A stretch of DNA of 64,000 bases from NCBI RefSeq assembly GCF_014855495.1, contig NZ_JACYFJ010000008.1:1-64000 (forward strand), in the 5' to 3' direction. Source of the stretch: Euzebyella saccharophila. Its GTDB lineage: Bacteria > Bacteroidota > Bacteroidia > Flavobacteriales > Flavobacteriaceae. Made by a program: the position numbers and the translations under genes. The notes under the pieces are model-generated. The model was given only the letters and a program-made list of their open reading frames with translations, had not been told where the DNA came from and searched no databases. Shown piece after piece: positions 55,296-64,000 of the stretch; the stretch's first letter is position 1, and each line of letters starts with the position of its first letter.

Positions 55296-55303
55296 TATAT
55301 TTG
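55296..55303 (+). promoter_or_regulatory. Candidate -7 box (TATATTTG) of manC
   Basis: An exact TAnnTTTG match, 80 bases before manC and 18 before a small upstream ORF. No TTG partner at 17-23 bases. Confidence 0.45.
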
Positions 55304-55321
55304 AACGTACTATTAATAAAT

Positions 55322-55390
55322 ATGAACCTTGGGGCAATTAAAAAGGTATCACTCATCAAACATGCCCTAAATCCAAACAACTATGAATAA
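55322..55390 (+). CDS. Possible 22-residue upstream ORF overlapping the manC start
   Basis: ATG after an A-rich stretch, 22 codons (begins MNLGAIKKVS, ends NPNNYE), stop inside manC, eight bases past its ATG and in another frame. Position directly after the candidate promoter suggests a translated leader that could affect manC initiation. No homologue is recognised; it may be chance. Confidence 0.25.
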   Translation: MNLGAIKKVSLIKHALNPNNYE

Positions 55391-56462
55391 GAATTATTAC
55401 GCAGTTTTAATGGCCGGGGGTGTGGGGTCCAGATTTTGGCCCATTAGTACCTCCTCTTATCCCAAACAATTTCATGATATGCTTGGTACGGGAGATACGC
55501 TTATTCAAAAAACTTTTAAGCGCCTTAATAGATTCGTACCTACGGAGAACATTCTTATTCTTACCAACGAGCGTTACAATGATTTAGTGTTGGAGCAATT
55601 ACCAATGGTAGACCAATCTCAAGTAGTATTGGAGCCTGCCATGCGTAATACGGCACCCTGTATCCTATATGCGGCACTAAAAATTCAGAAGATGAATCCA
55701 AATGGGGTTATGATCGTAGCTCCAAGTGACCATTGGATAGAAGATGAAGAAGCCTTTGCTAAGGATGTAACCACCTGCTTTGACAAATGTGAAAAGGAAG
55801 AAGTTCTATGTACGTTAGGTATTAAACCATCCTTTCCCAATACGGGTTTTGGATATATCGAGTTTGATAAAAATAGCGGTGAGGGTCTTAAAAAGGTACA
55901 TCAATTTAGGGAAAAACCGGATTATGAAACCGCAAAGGAGTTTCTCGCACAAGGTAATTTTTTATGGAATGCAGGTATATTTATGTGGAGTGTAAAGACA
56001 ATTGTCAACGCCTTTAAAAAGTACCAGCCACAACAGTTTGAGTTGTTCGATTCTGGAATGAGTTGTTATAATACTCCTGAGGAAAGGGAATATATAAAGG
56101 AGAATTATCCAAAGGCAGAAAATATTTCCATTGATTATGCCATATTAGAGAATTCTAAGTCCATTTATGTGTTACCTGCAACTTTTGATTGGAATGATTT
56201 AGGAACTTGGGGCTCTCTATACGATAAATTGGATAAAGATACCTCCAATAATGCAGTGGTAAATAGTCAGGTGTTGGCGCAGGATGCGTCGGGCAATATG
56301 ATTCGATCTCCCAAGGATAAGGTGGTGGTCGTAGACGGGTTAAAGGATTATATTATAGTGGATAAAGAGGAAGTTTTACTAATTTATCCAAAGGAAAAAG
56401 AACAGGATATTAAAAAGGTGCTGGCCAAGGTGAAGGATACTTTTGGCGATTCTTACGCGTAA
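55383..56462 (+). CDS. manC: Mannose-1-phosphate guanylyltransferase
   Basis: A 359-residue nucleotidyltransferase that makes GDP-mannose for surface polysaccharide or glycoprotein. The pyrophosphorylase loop is LMAGGVGSRFWPISTSSYPKQF (about 9-30, key residues G12, G15, R16 and K28), followed by VAPSDHWI and FLWNAGIFMW. It is the short form without the C-terminal isomerase domain. The gene is followed at once by the DUF389 gene. Confidence 0.94.
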   Translation: MNKNYYAVLMAGGVGSRFWPISTSSYPKQFHDMLGTGDTLIQKTFKRLNRFVPTENILILTNERYNDLVLEQLPMVDQSQVVLEPAMRNTAPCILYAALKIQKMNPNGVMIVAPSDHWIEDEEAFAKDVTTCFDKCEKEEVLCTLGIKPSFPNTGFGYIEFDKNSGEGLKKVHQFREKPDYETAKEFLAQGNFLWNAGIFMWSVKTIVNAFKKYQPQQFELFDSGMSCYNTPEEREYIKENYPKAENISIDYAILENSKSIYVLPATFDWNDLGTWGSLYDKLDKDTSNNAVVNSQVLAQDASGNMIRSPKDKVVVVDGLKDYIIVDKEEVLLIYPKEKEQDIKKVLAKVKDTFGDSYA

Positions 56463-56463
56463 T

Positions 56464-57936
56464 ATGAGCGAAAAATTAAATCAGGATAATATTACCCCTA
56501 CAGAGCAGCCAAAAGAAAGTGCAGAGGCTATAAAGAAAGACGCCAAGGGACTTTGGGAGAATTTGCGTAAATTTTTTAGGGAGCTGTTGGACATCAGGAC
56601 CAATACGGACCAAGATGCTACCAAACAAGCGATTATTGCAGATATACCATTTAAAGGCCATACCTCTTGGATTCTTATCTGCTCCATCTTCATTGCATCT
56701 ATTGGATTAAATGCCAATTCTACTGCCGTGGTTATTGGGGCCATGTTAATTTCTCCTCTTATGGGCCCTATCTTGGGATTGGGAATGTCCTTGGCAATCA
56801 ATGATATAGATACACTAAGGAGGTCTCTCAAGAACTTTGGGGTAATGGTTGGGTTAAGTGTGCTTACCGCTTATCTATTCTTTGAGTTTTTTCCGTTACA
56901 GGATGAATCTTCTGAGCTTTTAGCGCGTACTGCTCCTGATATTCGGGATGTTCTTATCGCTTTTTTTGGTGGTCTGGCCTTGGTAATTGCACGGGCGAAA
57001 AAGGGTACCATTGCCAGTGTTATTTTTGGTGTGGCTATTGCAACGGCGTTGATGCCGCCACTTTGTACGGTTGGTTTTGGACTGGCCATTGGAAATTTGG
57101 GCTATGCTTTTGGTGCCATGTACCTTTTCATTATCAATACCATATTTATTGCCTTGGCAACTTTCTTGACCATAAAGTTGTTGAAATTCCCTATGGTGAG
57201 GTATGCCAACTCTGCCAGACGCAGGAGTATAGCTAGAATTGCTTCCGTGGTAGCCGTTCTGGTCATGGTACCCGCAGGATATACTTTTTACAAGGTATTT
57301 CAAGAGTCTATTTTTAAAAAGCAGGCAGCTGAGTTTGTTGATGCCACCATTGCCAAGTATCAGTTCACAGGCGGAGGCAGGTTTTTGAACAACTTCACCA
57401 CTGTTGAATATAATGAAGGCGAAAATCCATTGATCGAAGTAGTATGTATGGGGAATGAAAATATTCCGCCCAATATTATCGCCTCATGGAATACCATGTT
57501 AAAGGAAGATGATGATTTCCCTCGTCTTAGGAATACGGAATTACATGTTATTCAAGGTGGGCAAAATGAACAAGTGGACCAATTGAAATATATTAATGAG
57601 CTTTATGAATCCCAGAAAAATCAAATTTCTAATAAGGACGAAAAAATAGCTTTATTGGAGGCCGAAGTGGGGCGTTTAAAAAGAATACAAACCAAACAAA
57701 TACCTTTTTTGGATATCACAAAGGAGGCAAAGGCCAATTATGAGAATTTGGTTTCACTTCAATATGGGAAAGCAATAAGAAGCGATTTTAAAAAAATGGA
57801 TACCCTTTCTATTTTTGAGCCGGTTTGGAAAGAAGGTTTGTCACCTTCAAAAAGAGCTGCCGAGAACAAAAAAATGCTTCAGTGGTTACAAGTTAGGTTA
57901 AAGGATACAACGGTACAGGTGCGTAATGCGCAATAA
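56464..57936 (+). CDS. DUF389 membrane protein
   Basis: A 490-residue inner-membrane protein. After a charged N-terminus, the DUF389 core (about 60-280) has five or six helices with STAVVIGAMLISPLMGPILGLGMSL and IASVIFGVAIATALMPPLCTVGFGL. A long soluble C-terminal tail (about 290-490) includes a predicted coiled coil (ISNKDEKIALLEAEVGRLKR). The function of the family is unknown; stress-linked roles have been suggested. I start at MSEKLNQ, because the earlier ATG is inside manC. It ends one base from the convergent ABC gene. Confidence 0.88.
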   Translation: MSEKLNQDNITPTEQPKESAEAIKKDAKGLWENLRKFFRELLDIRTNTDQDATKQAIIADIPFKGHTSWILICSIFIASIGLNANSTAVVIGAMLISPLMGPILGLGMSLAINDIDTLRRSLKNFGVMVGLSVLTAYLFFEFFPLQDESSELLARTAPDIRDVLIAFFGGLALVIARAKKGTIASVIFGVAIATALMPPLCTVGFGLAIGNLGYAFGAMYLFIINTIFIALATFLTIKLLKFPMVRYANSARRRSIARIASVVAVLVMVPAGYTFYKVFQESIFKKQAAEFVDATIAKYQFTGGGRFLNNFTTVEYNEGENPLIEVVCMGNENIPPNIIASWNTMLKEDDDFPRLRNTELHVIQGGQNEQVDQLKYINELYESQKNQISNKDEKIALLEAEVGRLKRIQTKQIPFLDITKEAKANYENLVSLQYGKAIRSDFKKMDTLSIFEPVWKEGLSPSKRAAENKKMLQWLQVRLKDTTVQVRNAQ

Positions 57937-57937
57937 A

Positions 57938-58705
57938 TTAATTGCGTTCTTCCAAATACATTTGCCGTACCTTTTTAAATAGGTCTGAAGAGTATACAAA
58001 ATTGGTAACTGCTTCATTATCCGTTCTAAAGATGTCTTTATTAGTGCCCTCCCAAGCTTTAAGGCCATCTTTGAGGAAGATAATTTTCTTGCCAATTTCC
58101 ATTACGGAATTCATATCGTGCGTATTGATAACGGTGGTAATTTCGTATTCTTCGGTAATTTCCTGAATTAAATTGTCTATGACAATGGCCGTTTTAGGGT
58201 CGAGTCCTGAATTTGGTTCATCACAAAAGAGGTATTTTGGGTTCATTACAATGGCCCTTGCAATGGCTACCCTTTTTTGCATCCCTCCGGAAATTTCGGA
58301 AGGGTACTTATGATGGGCGTCTACCAAATTCACCCTCTTAAGAACAAAATCGATACGATCTTGCATTTCTGATTTTGCTTGTTTGGTAAACATTTCAAGA
58401 GGGAACCTAACATTACCTTCAACCGTCATACTATCAAAAAGGGCACTTCCTTGAAATACCATCCCCATTTCCTGTCTTAGGTTTCTTCTTTCGTCAGTAT
58501 TCAGCTTGCTATACGCCTTTCCGTCATAGCTAATGGTACCTTTCTCAGGGCTATGAAGACCTAACAAGCATTTAAGAAAAACGGTTTTTCCCGATCCGCT
58601 TTGGCCAATAATGAGGTTGGTCTGCCCTTTGTGAAACGTGGTGGAAACTCCCTTTAGGATATGTGCGTCTCCAAAAGATTTATGAATGTTGTCTACTTCA
58701 ATCAT
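57938..58705 (-). CDS. ABC transporter ATP-binding protein, MlaF-like
   Basis: A 255-residue ATPase: Walker A GQSGSGKTVFLK, signature SGGMQKR, Walker B YLFCDEPNSGLD, H-loop INTHD. It resembles MlaF, which powers lipid movement between the membranes. I start at MIEVDNIHKSFG; that ATG overlaps the last base of the permease stop (TAATG), which shows coupling. The substrate-binding MCE protein is not in the window. Confidence 0.92.
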   Translation of the reverse strand: MIEVDNIHKSFGDAHILKGVSTTFHKGQTNLIIGQSGSGKTVFLKCLLGLHSPEKGTISYDGKAYSKLNTDERRNLRQEMGMVFQGSALFDSMTVEGNVRFPLEMFTKQAKSEMQDRIDFVLKRVNLVDAHHKYPSEISGGMQKRVAIARAIVMNPKYLFCDEPNSGLDPKTAIVIDNLIQEITEEYEITTVINTHDMNSVMEIGKKIIFLKDGLKAWEGTNKDIFRTDNEAVTNFVYSSDLFKKVRQMYLEERN

Positions 58706-59442
58706 TAGCCTAACAGGAGTTGGGTTAATATTCCGTTTAAAATGACAATGACAATACTTGTCCAAATAAATGAAGTGGTACTGGCCTTGCCTACATCCAG
58801 AGCGCCTCCTTTTAAGTAAAACCCATGAAATGAAGGTATGGTTGCCAAAATAAAAGCAAAGACCAATGTTTTTATGAAGGCGTAAGTAACATGAAAGGGG
58901 ATGAAATCTAATGTAAGTCCCTCAGTGAAATCGGCACTGGTACTATGTCCGCCAAAAGTAGCGGCTACCCAACCGCCTAAAATACCAACGAACATGGAGA
59001 CCGCTATGATAAAGGGGTACATTAAAAGAGCGACTATTTTAGGAAATACTAGATAGTTAAGCGCATTCACACCCATAACCTCCAAAGCATCTATTTGTTC
59101 TGTAACCCTCATAGTTCCTATACTCGAGGTAATGTAGGAACCAACTTTCCCTGCCATGATGATGGAACAAAAGGTAGGGGCAAATTCAAGAATAATAGAT
59201 TGTCTTGTGGCAAAACCAACAAGATTCTTTGGGATAAGCTCACTGGTCATGTTGAGGGCGGTTTGTATGGCTACTACCGCCCCAATAAAAAAGGAAATGA
59301 AAATTAAAATACCTAAGGAACCAAAAATCAGCTCGTCTATTTCCTTTAATATCAACGACTTCATTATACGCCATTTAGTAGGTTTTTTAAAGACCTCTTT
59401 TATCATAATGGCGTAGCTGCCAATAGATGCTACGTAGTTCAT
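58705..59442 (-). CDS. MlaE-family ABC permease
   Basis: A 245-residue MlaE/YrbE-type permease with five or six helices. Family blocks are EFAPTFCSIIMAGKVGSYITSSIGTMRVTEQIDALEVMGVN (key parts: MAGKVG and TEQIDALEVMG) and PFIIAVSMFVGILGG. It works with the ATPase encoded after it, probably for retrograde phospholipid transport to keep outer-membrane asymmetry. The start MNYVASIG is preferred; an ATG 33 bases earlier is possible. Confidence 0.92.
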   Translation of the reverse strand: MNYVASIGSYAIMIKEVFKKPTKWRIMKSLILKEIDELIFGSLGILIFISFFIGAVVAIQTALNMTSELIPKNLVGFATRQSIILEFAPTFCSIIMAGKVGSYITSSIGTMRVTEQIDALEVMGVNALNYLVFPKIVALLMYPFIIAVSMFVGILGGWVAATFGGHSTSADFTEGLTLDFIPFHVTYAFIKTLVFAFILATIPSFHGFYLKGGALDVGKASTTSFIWTSIVIVILNGILTQLLLG

Positions 59443-59523
59443 GCAAAATTTGGTTTCTATTGGTAAAAATAGCAATTAGGAATTGATTTAACCTGCATTT
59501 AAACTTTAAAGGGGGAATTTATT

Positions 59524-59531
59524 TACTTTTG
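59524..59531 (+). promoter_or_regulatory. Candidate -7 box (TACTTTTG) of the phosphatase-murI pair
   Basis: An exact TAnnTTTG match, 19 bases before the start codon, without a clear upstream TTG. Confidence 0.45.
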
Positions 59532-59550
59532 CCACAATTAAATCAAACAT

Positions 59551-61206
59551 ATGCCCAAGACATTTTCCACCCTATTATCACTTGCTTTTTCCAGCGTTTT
59601 TACCCTTTCGCTCACTGCTCAGAAAAGGGGAAAAGAAGAACCTGTACAGTTAAATGAGAAGCCAAAATTGGTAGTTGGTATCATCGTTGATCAAATGAGA
59701 TATGATTACCTGACCCGTTTTTGGGACCACTATGGAGACGACGGTTTTAAAAGAATGGTTGAGGAGGGTTTTAACTGTAAAAATAACCATTACAATTATG
59801 CGCCAACAAGTACCGGGCCCGGTCATACCTCCGTTTATACGGGGACAACCCCTGCAACGCACGGTATTATTGGTAACAACTGGTATGATAAGGAAAGCGG
59901 CGAATCTGTTTATTGTGCTTCTGATGATACTTATAGTTCTGTTGGGACCACCACGGATGATGGTAAAATGTCACCGCATAGAATGAATGTGACTACCATT
60001 ACAGATGAAGTGCGCTTAAGTACACAAATGAGAGGAAAGACAATTGCCATTGCCTTGAAGGACAGAGGTGCCGTACTTCCTGGAGGGCATACCGCCAATG
60101 CGGCCTATTGGTTTGCAGATGGTAAATGGATTACAAGTTCGTATTATATGAATTCGCTTCCTAAGTGGGTTGATAATTTTAATAGCAGTAATTACCTTAA
60201 TGATTATAAAAAGCCGTGGGAAACCTTAAAGAAAATTTCTACCTATGTAGAAAGCGGTACGGATAATAATAAGTACGAAGGACTTTTTGATGGAGAGACG
60301 GCTCCTGTTTTCCCTCATGATTTGCCTAAACTTTGGGCTGCCAACGGAGAATACAACCTGTTGAAAGCTACCCCATTTGGAAACAGTGTTACCACAGATT
60401 TTGCTTTGCAGGCCTTGGAAGCTGAAAATCTTGGAAAAGATGACGATACGGATTTCTTGGCCGTAAGCTATTCCAGTACGGATTATGTGGGGCATATGTT
60501 TGGTGTAAATTCCAAAGAAATTCAAGATACCTATTTAAGGTTGGATGCGGATTTAGCACGGTTGTTCAAGGCTCTTGATAAAGAAGTGGGTAAGGGAGCG
60601 TATACCGTTTTTTTAAGCGCCGATCACGCTGCAATAGAGGTTCCATCTTACATAAAGGACCAAAAAATACCAGCTAACTATATAGAATGGGATAGCTTCA
60701 AAGAAAACTTTGAACAGTTTTTGGATTTTACCTTTGGTACCACGGATATCATCAAAAACTTTTCTAACTACCAATATTTTCTGGACCACGATGTGATTAA
60801 AAATTTGGATTTAAATGTTAGGGAGGTACAGGAGATGATAGCCAAAGAACTATTGAATTATGATGGCGTGGACAGAACTTATACGGCCTATCAAATGTGG
60901 CAGAACAATTATACCCACGGAATTCCTTATATACTTCAAAACGGCTACAATCAAAAACGTTCCGGTGATGTGTTGGTAGTACTCAAGCCCGGGACTATTA
61001 GTTACGGAAAAACCGGTTCTACCCACGGGTCTCCCCAAATTTACGATACCCATGTACCCCTACTGTTTTTTGGAAAGGGTGTGAAAAGAGGAAGTACCGT
61101 TGAAAGGACCGAAATTGATGATATAGCACCTACCATATCGGCGCTATTGGGCATTGCGTTCCCTAATGGAGCCACAGGAAGCCCCGTCCATCAAGTACTG
61201 GAATAG
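59551..61206 (+). CDS. pafA: PafA-like alkaline phosphatase
   Basis: A 551-residue periplasmic phosphatase with signal peptide (cleavage near SLTAQ). It matches the calcium-independent PafA type of the alkaline phosphatase superfamily: likely nucleophile T88 in PTSTGPGH, N109 in GIIGNN, and K170/R172 in LKDRG correspond to T79, N100, K162 and R164 of Elizabethkingia PafA. Metal ligands are seen in VDQMRYDYL (D47), SADHAA and STHGSPQ. It releases phosphate from many monoesters and is usual in marine Bacteroidota. Five bases separate it from murI. Confidence 0.9.
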   Translation: MPKTFSTLLSLAFSSVFTLSLTAQKRGKEEPVQLNEKPKLVVGIIVDQMRYDYLTRFWDHYGDDGFKRMVEEGFNCKNNHYNYAPTSTGPGHTSVYTGTTPATHGIIGNNWYDKESGESVYCASDDTYSSVGTTTDDGKMSPHRMNVTTITDEVRLSTQMRGKTIAIALKDRGAVLPGGHTANAAYWFADGKWITSSYYMNSLPKWVDNFNSSNYLNDYKKPWETLKKISTYVESGTDNNKYEGLFDGETAPVFPHDLPKLWAANGEYNLLKATPFGNSVTTDFALQALEAENLGKDDDTDFLAVSYSSTDYVGHMFGVNSKEIQDTYLRLDADLARLFKALDKEVGKGAYTVFLSADHAAIEVPSYIKDQKIPANYIEWDSFKENFEQFLDFTFGTTDIIKNFSNYQYFLDHDVIKNLDLNVREVQEMIAKELLNYDGVDRTYTAYQMWQNNYTHGIPYILQNGYNQKRSGDVLVVLKPGTISYGKTGSTHGSPQIYDTHVPLLFFGKGVKRGSTVERTEIDDIAPTISALLGIAFPNGATGSPVHQVLE

Positions 61207-61211
61207 GCACG

Positions 61212-62000
61212 ATGAAAAATGGTCCCATAGGCATATTTGATTCAGGGGTAGGAGGTACATCCATTTGGAACGAAATCCAAAAATTGTTACCCCAAGAGGA
61301 TACGGTTTATTTGGCCGATAGCAAAAATGCTCCTTACGGCGAAAAATCATCCGCAGAAATACTTCAGCTAAGTATTAAAAACACTAAGCTACTTCTCGAT
61401 AAGGGAGCAAAGATAATCGTAGTTGCCTGCAATACCGCTACCACGAACGCTATTGGATATTTACGGAAAAATTTTGATGTTCCCTTTATTGGTATAGAGC
61501 CTGCCATAAAACCTGCAGCTTTACAATCCAGGTCTAAAACCGTAGGCGTTTTGGCTACCAAAGGAACCTTGGCCAGTAGCCTTTTTCATAGCACATCTGA
61601 AAATCATGCTCGTGGAATAACGGTTATGGAACGTGAGGGAAAGGGTTTGGTACCTTTAATAGAGCAGGGTAAAGTTGATTCTTTTGAAACGAGGGAACTT
61701 TTGCGTTCTTATTTAGAACCTATGATTGAAAAGGGAATCGATTATCTGGTATTGGGTTGTACCCACTATCCTTATTTAATACCTGTTTTGAAGGAATTGC
61801 TTCCGGAGACGGTACAAATCATTGATTCTGGTGAGGCTGTTGCCAGACAGACCAAATCAATTCTTGAAAGGAACCAACTTCTAAATGATTCCCCTACAAA
61901 GGGATTTCATCAATTCTACACAAACGGAAACCTTTCGGTTTTGGATGGTTTTATAAAAAGGTCCTCAGTGAACTATAAAACTGAAAAAAGCGATTTTTAA
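61212..62000 (+). CDS. murI: Glutamate racemase
   Basis: A 262-residue cofactor-independent racemase supplying D-glutamate for peptidoglycan. The two catalytic cysteines are C73 (VACNTATTNA) and C183 (LGCTHYP), with the IFDSGVGG entry loop at 8-15. The stop codon lies in a TTAA tetramer shared with the convergent folA. Confidence 0.95.
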   Translation: MKNGPIGIFDSGVGGTSIWNEIQKLLPQEDTVYLADSKNAPYGEKSSAEILQLSIKNTKLLLDKGAKIIVVACNTATTNAIGYLRKNFDVPFIGIEPAIKPAALQSRSKTVGVLATKGTLASSLFHSTSENHARGITVMEREGKGLVPLIEQGKVDSFETRELLRSYLEPMIEKGIDYLVLGCTHYPYLIPVLKELLPETVQIIDSGEAVARQTKSILERNQLLNDSPTKGFHQFYTNGNLSVLDGFIKRSSVNYKTEKSDF

Positions 62001-62500
62001 TTCAGTTTTCGCTCGTACGTAAGATAGGTGAAAGCAAATTTGTGCTTTTCATCTTTAGGGTGAAATTCATCGGATATCAATTGCCAAGTATCTTCCTTAA
62101 TTTCGGGAAAAAAAGTATCTGCATACTTAAATGTAGCATGTACCCGGGTAAGTTCAATTTTCGTACTGAACGGTTCGGCAAGCTTATAAATTTCACCGCC
62201 CCCAATGATAAAAATAAGTTCAGTATGTTTTTCAAGCTCCAACGCCTCTTCCAATGAATGAACCACAATACAGCTATTATGTTGTATTGAATAATTGGTA
62301 TCTCGGGTTATGACAATGTGTTTTCTATTGGGAAGCGGTTTTGGAAAGCTCTCAAAAGTCTTTCTGCCCATGATGATGGGATTGCCAGATGTTAACTTTT
62401 TAAAGCGCTTAAAATCATCAGGAAGGTGCCAAAGCAAATCCTTGTCCTTTCCTAAGGAGTTATCTTCGGCTGCCGCCGCTATCATACAAATGGTTTTCAC
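61997..62500 (-). CDS. folA: Dihydrofolate reductase
   Basis: A 167-residue reductase producing tetrahydrofolate. Blocks are NSLGKDKDLLWHLPDDFKRFK with the substrate-binding aspartate, MGRKTFESF for NADPH, and IIGGGEIYKLA. An in-frame ATG five codons in (MIAAAAEDN) is an alternative start. The folate gene folC is also in this window, but not linked. Confidence 0.94.
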   Translation of the reverse strand: MKTICMIAAAAEDNSLGKDKDLLWHLPDDFKRFKKLTSGNPIIMGRKTFESFPKPLPNRKHIVITRDTNYSIQHNSCIVVHSLEEALELEKHTELIFIIGGGEIYKLAEPFSTKIELTRVHATFKYADTFFPEIKEDTWQLISDEFHPKDEKHKFAFTYLTYERKLN

Positions 62501-62552
62501 AAAAATGGTTTAAGTAAGTTAACCGAAATAATAAAATTAAAATTTAGAAGGA

Positions 62553-62945
62553 CTAGGGTTCCAAAGGTTTTTTATTGACTTTAGACACTGGAAAGTCGGT
62601 TTCAATTTCTTTCTGAAGCTCTGCAATACGCCTCTTCTGCTTGGCAACCAATTTTTCACGTTGCTGCCGTTCCCACTCCTTACCCATAAATTTTTGGGTA
62701 ACAAAGACATTGAATACGTGTATGGCAAAAATAAACCCCCAAAAAGTAATGGCCCAAATAAACCAATCATACGTTTCCCAGTAGTTCAATATCTTGTTGA
62801 TGAAAACAAGAAAAACACTTCCTATAAGAAAGATAACAAAGTGAACATAAAGCCGCTTTTTTTGTTTGATTCGGGTCTGCGCATTTTCCAGCAATTCATG
62901 CTGTTCCAATTCCACTTCGGTTTTTTTATTGCTTTTTGAAAACAT
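62553..62945 (-). CDS. 2TM-domain membrane protein
   Basis: A 130-residue protein with a charged N-terminus, two membrane helices (about 35-50 and 62-80) and a basic C-terminal helix (KEWERQQREKLVAKQKRRIAELQKE given in two parts: EWERQQREKLVAKQ and RRIAELQKEIE). It fits the 2TM domain family of flavobacteria, sometimes attached to histidine kinases; here it stands alone. The start MFSKSNKK is preferred, because the longer frame upstream is not conserved-looking and runs towards the divergent gene. Function unknown. Confidence 0.8.
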   Translation of the reverse strand: MFSKSNKKTEVELEQHELLENAQTRIKQKKRLYVHFVIFLIGSVFLVFINKILNYWETYDWFIWAITFWGFIFAIHVFNVFVTQKFMGKEWERQQREKLVAKQKRRIAELQKEIETDFPVSKVNKKPLEP

Positions 62946-63014
62946 GTATATGGTTATCTTTACAACAGTGCGTATTTCAAAGATACGGCAATTAGTTAGT
63001 TTCAAAATAGAGAG

Positions 63015-64000
63015 ATGAAACAAGTACGCAAAGATTTTCCGGTTTTACAAAGATACCTATATGCGAATACGGCTTCTGCAGGACTGTTAAGCGAACCGTT
63101 AATGACCTGGAGGCAGGAACATGATTTGGATTTTTTAATTGGCGGAAGCAATTTTAAAACAAAAGCTACACAAGAATTATTACCGCAAGTTAAAGAAACC
63201 GTGGCTTCTTTCTTTGGTAGTAAATTGGAGAACACAGCCTTGGTACAAAGTTTTTCATTGGCCCTTAATATTTTGTTGGAAGGTCTTTCAAAAAATGAAA
63301 AGGTACTGTTGGTAAAGGATGATTATCCTTCTGTTAATTGGCCTTTTGAAAGTAGGGATTTTACTATTGATTATGCCATTTTGGATGCTAATGTAGAAGA
63401 CCATATCCTAAAGAAACTAGAAACCGGAAGCTTTGGTGTTTTGGCTTTGAGCTTAGTGCAATGGGCCAGCGGGATTAAGATAGGCCTTCCATTTCTTAGA
63501 GAGGTGAAAAAAGCATATCCAAATTTATTGATAATAGTTGATGGAACCCAGTTTTGTGGAACAGCTGATTTTAATTTTGAGGCGGCTCCCATTGATGTAT
63601 TGGGAGCCAGTGCCTATAAATGGCTTATTTCCGGTTATGGCAATGGGTTTATGTTGTTTAAAGATGGCATAGAAGAAAGATTTCATTTAAAAACCCTAGG
63701 TTTTTATGCCTCCAATGGAAATTTGGAAGGGAAAAATACTATTCCATTTTGCAAACACTTTGAACCTGGTCATTTGGACACCCTAAATTTTGGTAGCCTC
63801 AAATTTTCGCTAGAGTATTTAGAAAAAATTGGTTTGGAAACTATTGAAAGCCATCTAAAGAAATTGAGTTTAAAAAGCATGGAGGGGTTAAAGGAAATGA
63901 ACCTATTATCAACTGAAATAGTTTCTCGAAAAGAACAAAGCACCATTTTTAATATCCCTGGAAATGAGGCCTATTTAAAGAAATTGGAAAGTAAAGATTT
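63015..64000 (+). CDS. Class V aminotransferase / selenocysteine lyase-like, 5' part
   Basis: Starts MKQVRKDFPVLQRYLYANTA and runs off the window after 328 codons. It is a fold-type I PLP enzyme: the aspartate in IIVDGTQFCGT and the PLP lysine in LGASAYKWLISGYGNGF are present. Relatives include cysteine desulfurases, kynureninases and isopenicillin-N epimerase-like proteins; the substrate is unknown. The 3' end is missing only because of the window edge. Confidence 0.88.
   Translation, partial: MKQVRKDFPVLQRYLYANTASAGLLSEPLMTWRQEHDLDFLIGGSNFKTKATQELLPQVKETVASFFGSKLENTALVQSFSLALNILLEGLSKNEKVLLVKDDYPSVNWPFESRDFTIDYAILDANVEDHILKKLETGSFGVLALSLVQWASGIKIGLPFLREVKKAYPNLLIIVDGTQFCGTADFNFEAAPIDVLGASAYKWLISGYGNGFMLFKDGIEERFHLKTLGFYASNGNLEGKNTIPFCKHFEPGHLDTLNFGSLKFSLEYLEKIGLETIESHLKKLSLKSMEGLKEMNLLSTEIVSRKEQSTIFNIPGNEAYLKKLESKD

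Noticed and set aside
56443-56463. Longer N-terminus of the DUF389 protein
   Set aside because: The earlier ATG lies inside manC; the ATG two bases after the manC stop starts a sensible sequence.
1-64000. CRISPR array, prophage, transposon, integrase or toxin-antitoxin pair
   Set aside because: Reading through all intergenic regions showed no regularly spaced repeats, no transposase or integrase motif, and no small gene pair of that kind.

Overview
The window is about 64 kb of chromosome from a member of the Flavobacteriaceae (Bacteroidota), most like marine polysaccharide degraders of the Zobellia/Maribacter/Arenibacter type. The evidence is a SusC/SusD pair, the gliding and type IX secretion genes gldJ and porV, a flavobacterial 5S rRNA end, pdhA-pdhC without pdhB, AT-rich DNA, and repeated promoter words of the Bacteroidota form TAnnTTTG. 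The genus is an inference; nothing here fixes a species.

Left part (1-20165): after the end of an rRNA operon comes a tightly packed operon (GH88-type unsaturated uronyl hydrolase, Old Yellow Enzyme-type flavin oxidoreductase, SDR, DUF3311-like membrane protein, sodium:solute symporter). A convergent susC-susD pair follows, then a large lipoprotein with a degenerate SGNH domain, a PVC-type sugar-dehydrogenase-like propeller and a haem c domain. A divergent AraC regulator comes next, then an operon of a ketose 3-epimerase-like enzyme, a ThuA lipoprotein and two lipoprotein sulfatases. I read this as one polysaccharide-utilisation locus for a sulfated, uronic-acid-containing glycan, with unusually many redox steps. 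A 14-base word, repeated inverted upstream of susC and present upstream of the AraC gene, is a candidate operator.

Middle (20162-34727): core metabolism. It holds an EamA transporter, gltBD (glutamate synthase), an acyl-CoA dehydrogenase, and then one long co-directional run: an amino-acid dehydrogenase with a structured leader, NhaD, ExbB-ExbD-TonB-like and folC.

Between two tRNA-Val genes (34789-42340) lies a cassette of planctomycete-style surface redox genes: PSCyt1/DUF1549/DUF1553 protein, DUF1501 protein, NHL-repeat protein and DUF2231/cytochrome/LRR protein. The first and last genes each carry a single-base frameshift, so the cassette is either decaying or affected by two base-calling errors.

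Right part (42360-64000): murF, gldJ, porV (with no porU beside it), cdd, pdhA-pdhC, an M28 peptidase, an SDR, a single-chain EutB-EutC ethanolamine ammonia-lyase with a Tat-like leader, a SprT-like protease, manC, a DUF389 membrane protein, an Mla-type ABC importer pair, a PafA-like phosphatase, murI, folA, a 2TM protein and the start of a class V aminotransferase cut by the window edge.

The most unusual items are the exported-looking EutBC fusion, the redox-rich sulfated-glycan locus with its candidate AraC operator, and the tRNA-bracketed, twice-frameshifted cytochrome cassette. No CRISPR array, transposase, integrase or prophage was seen.
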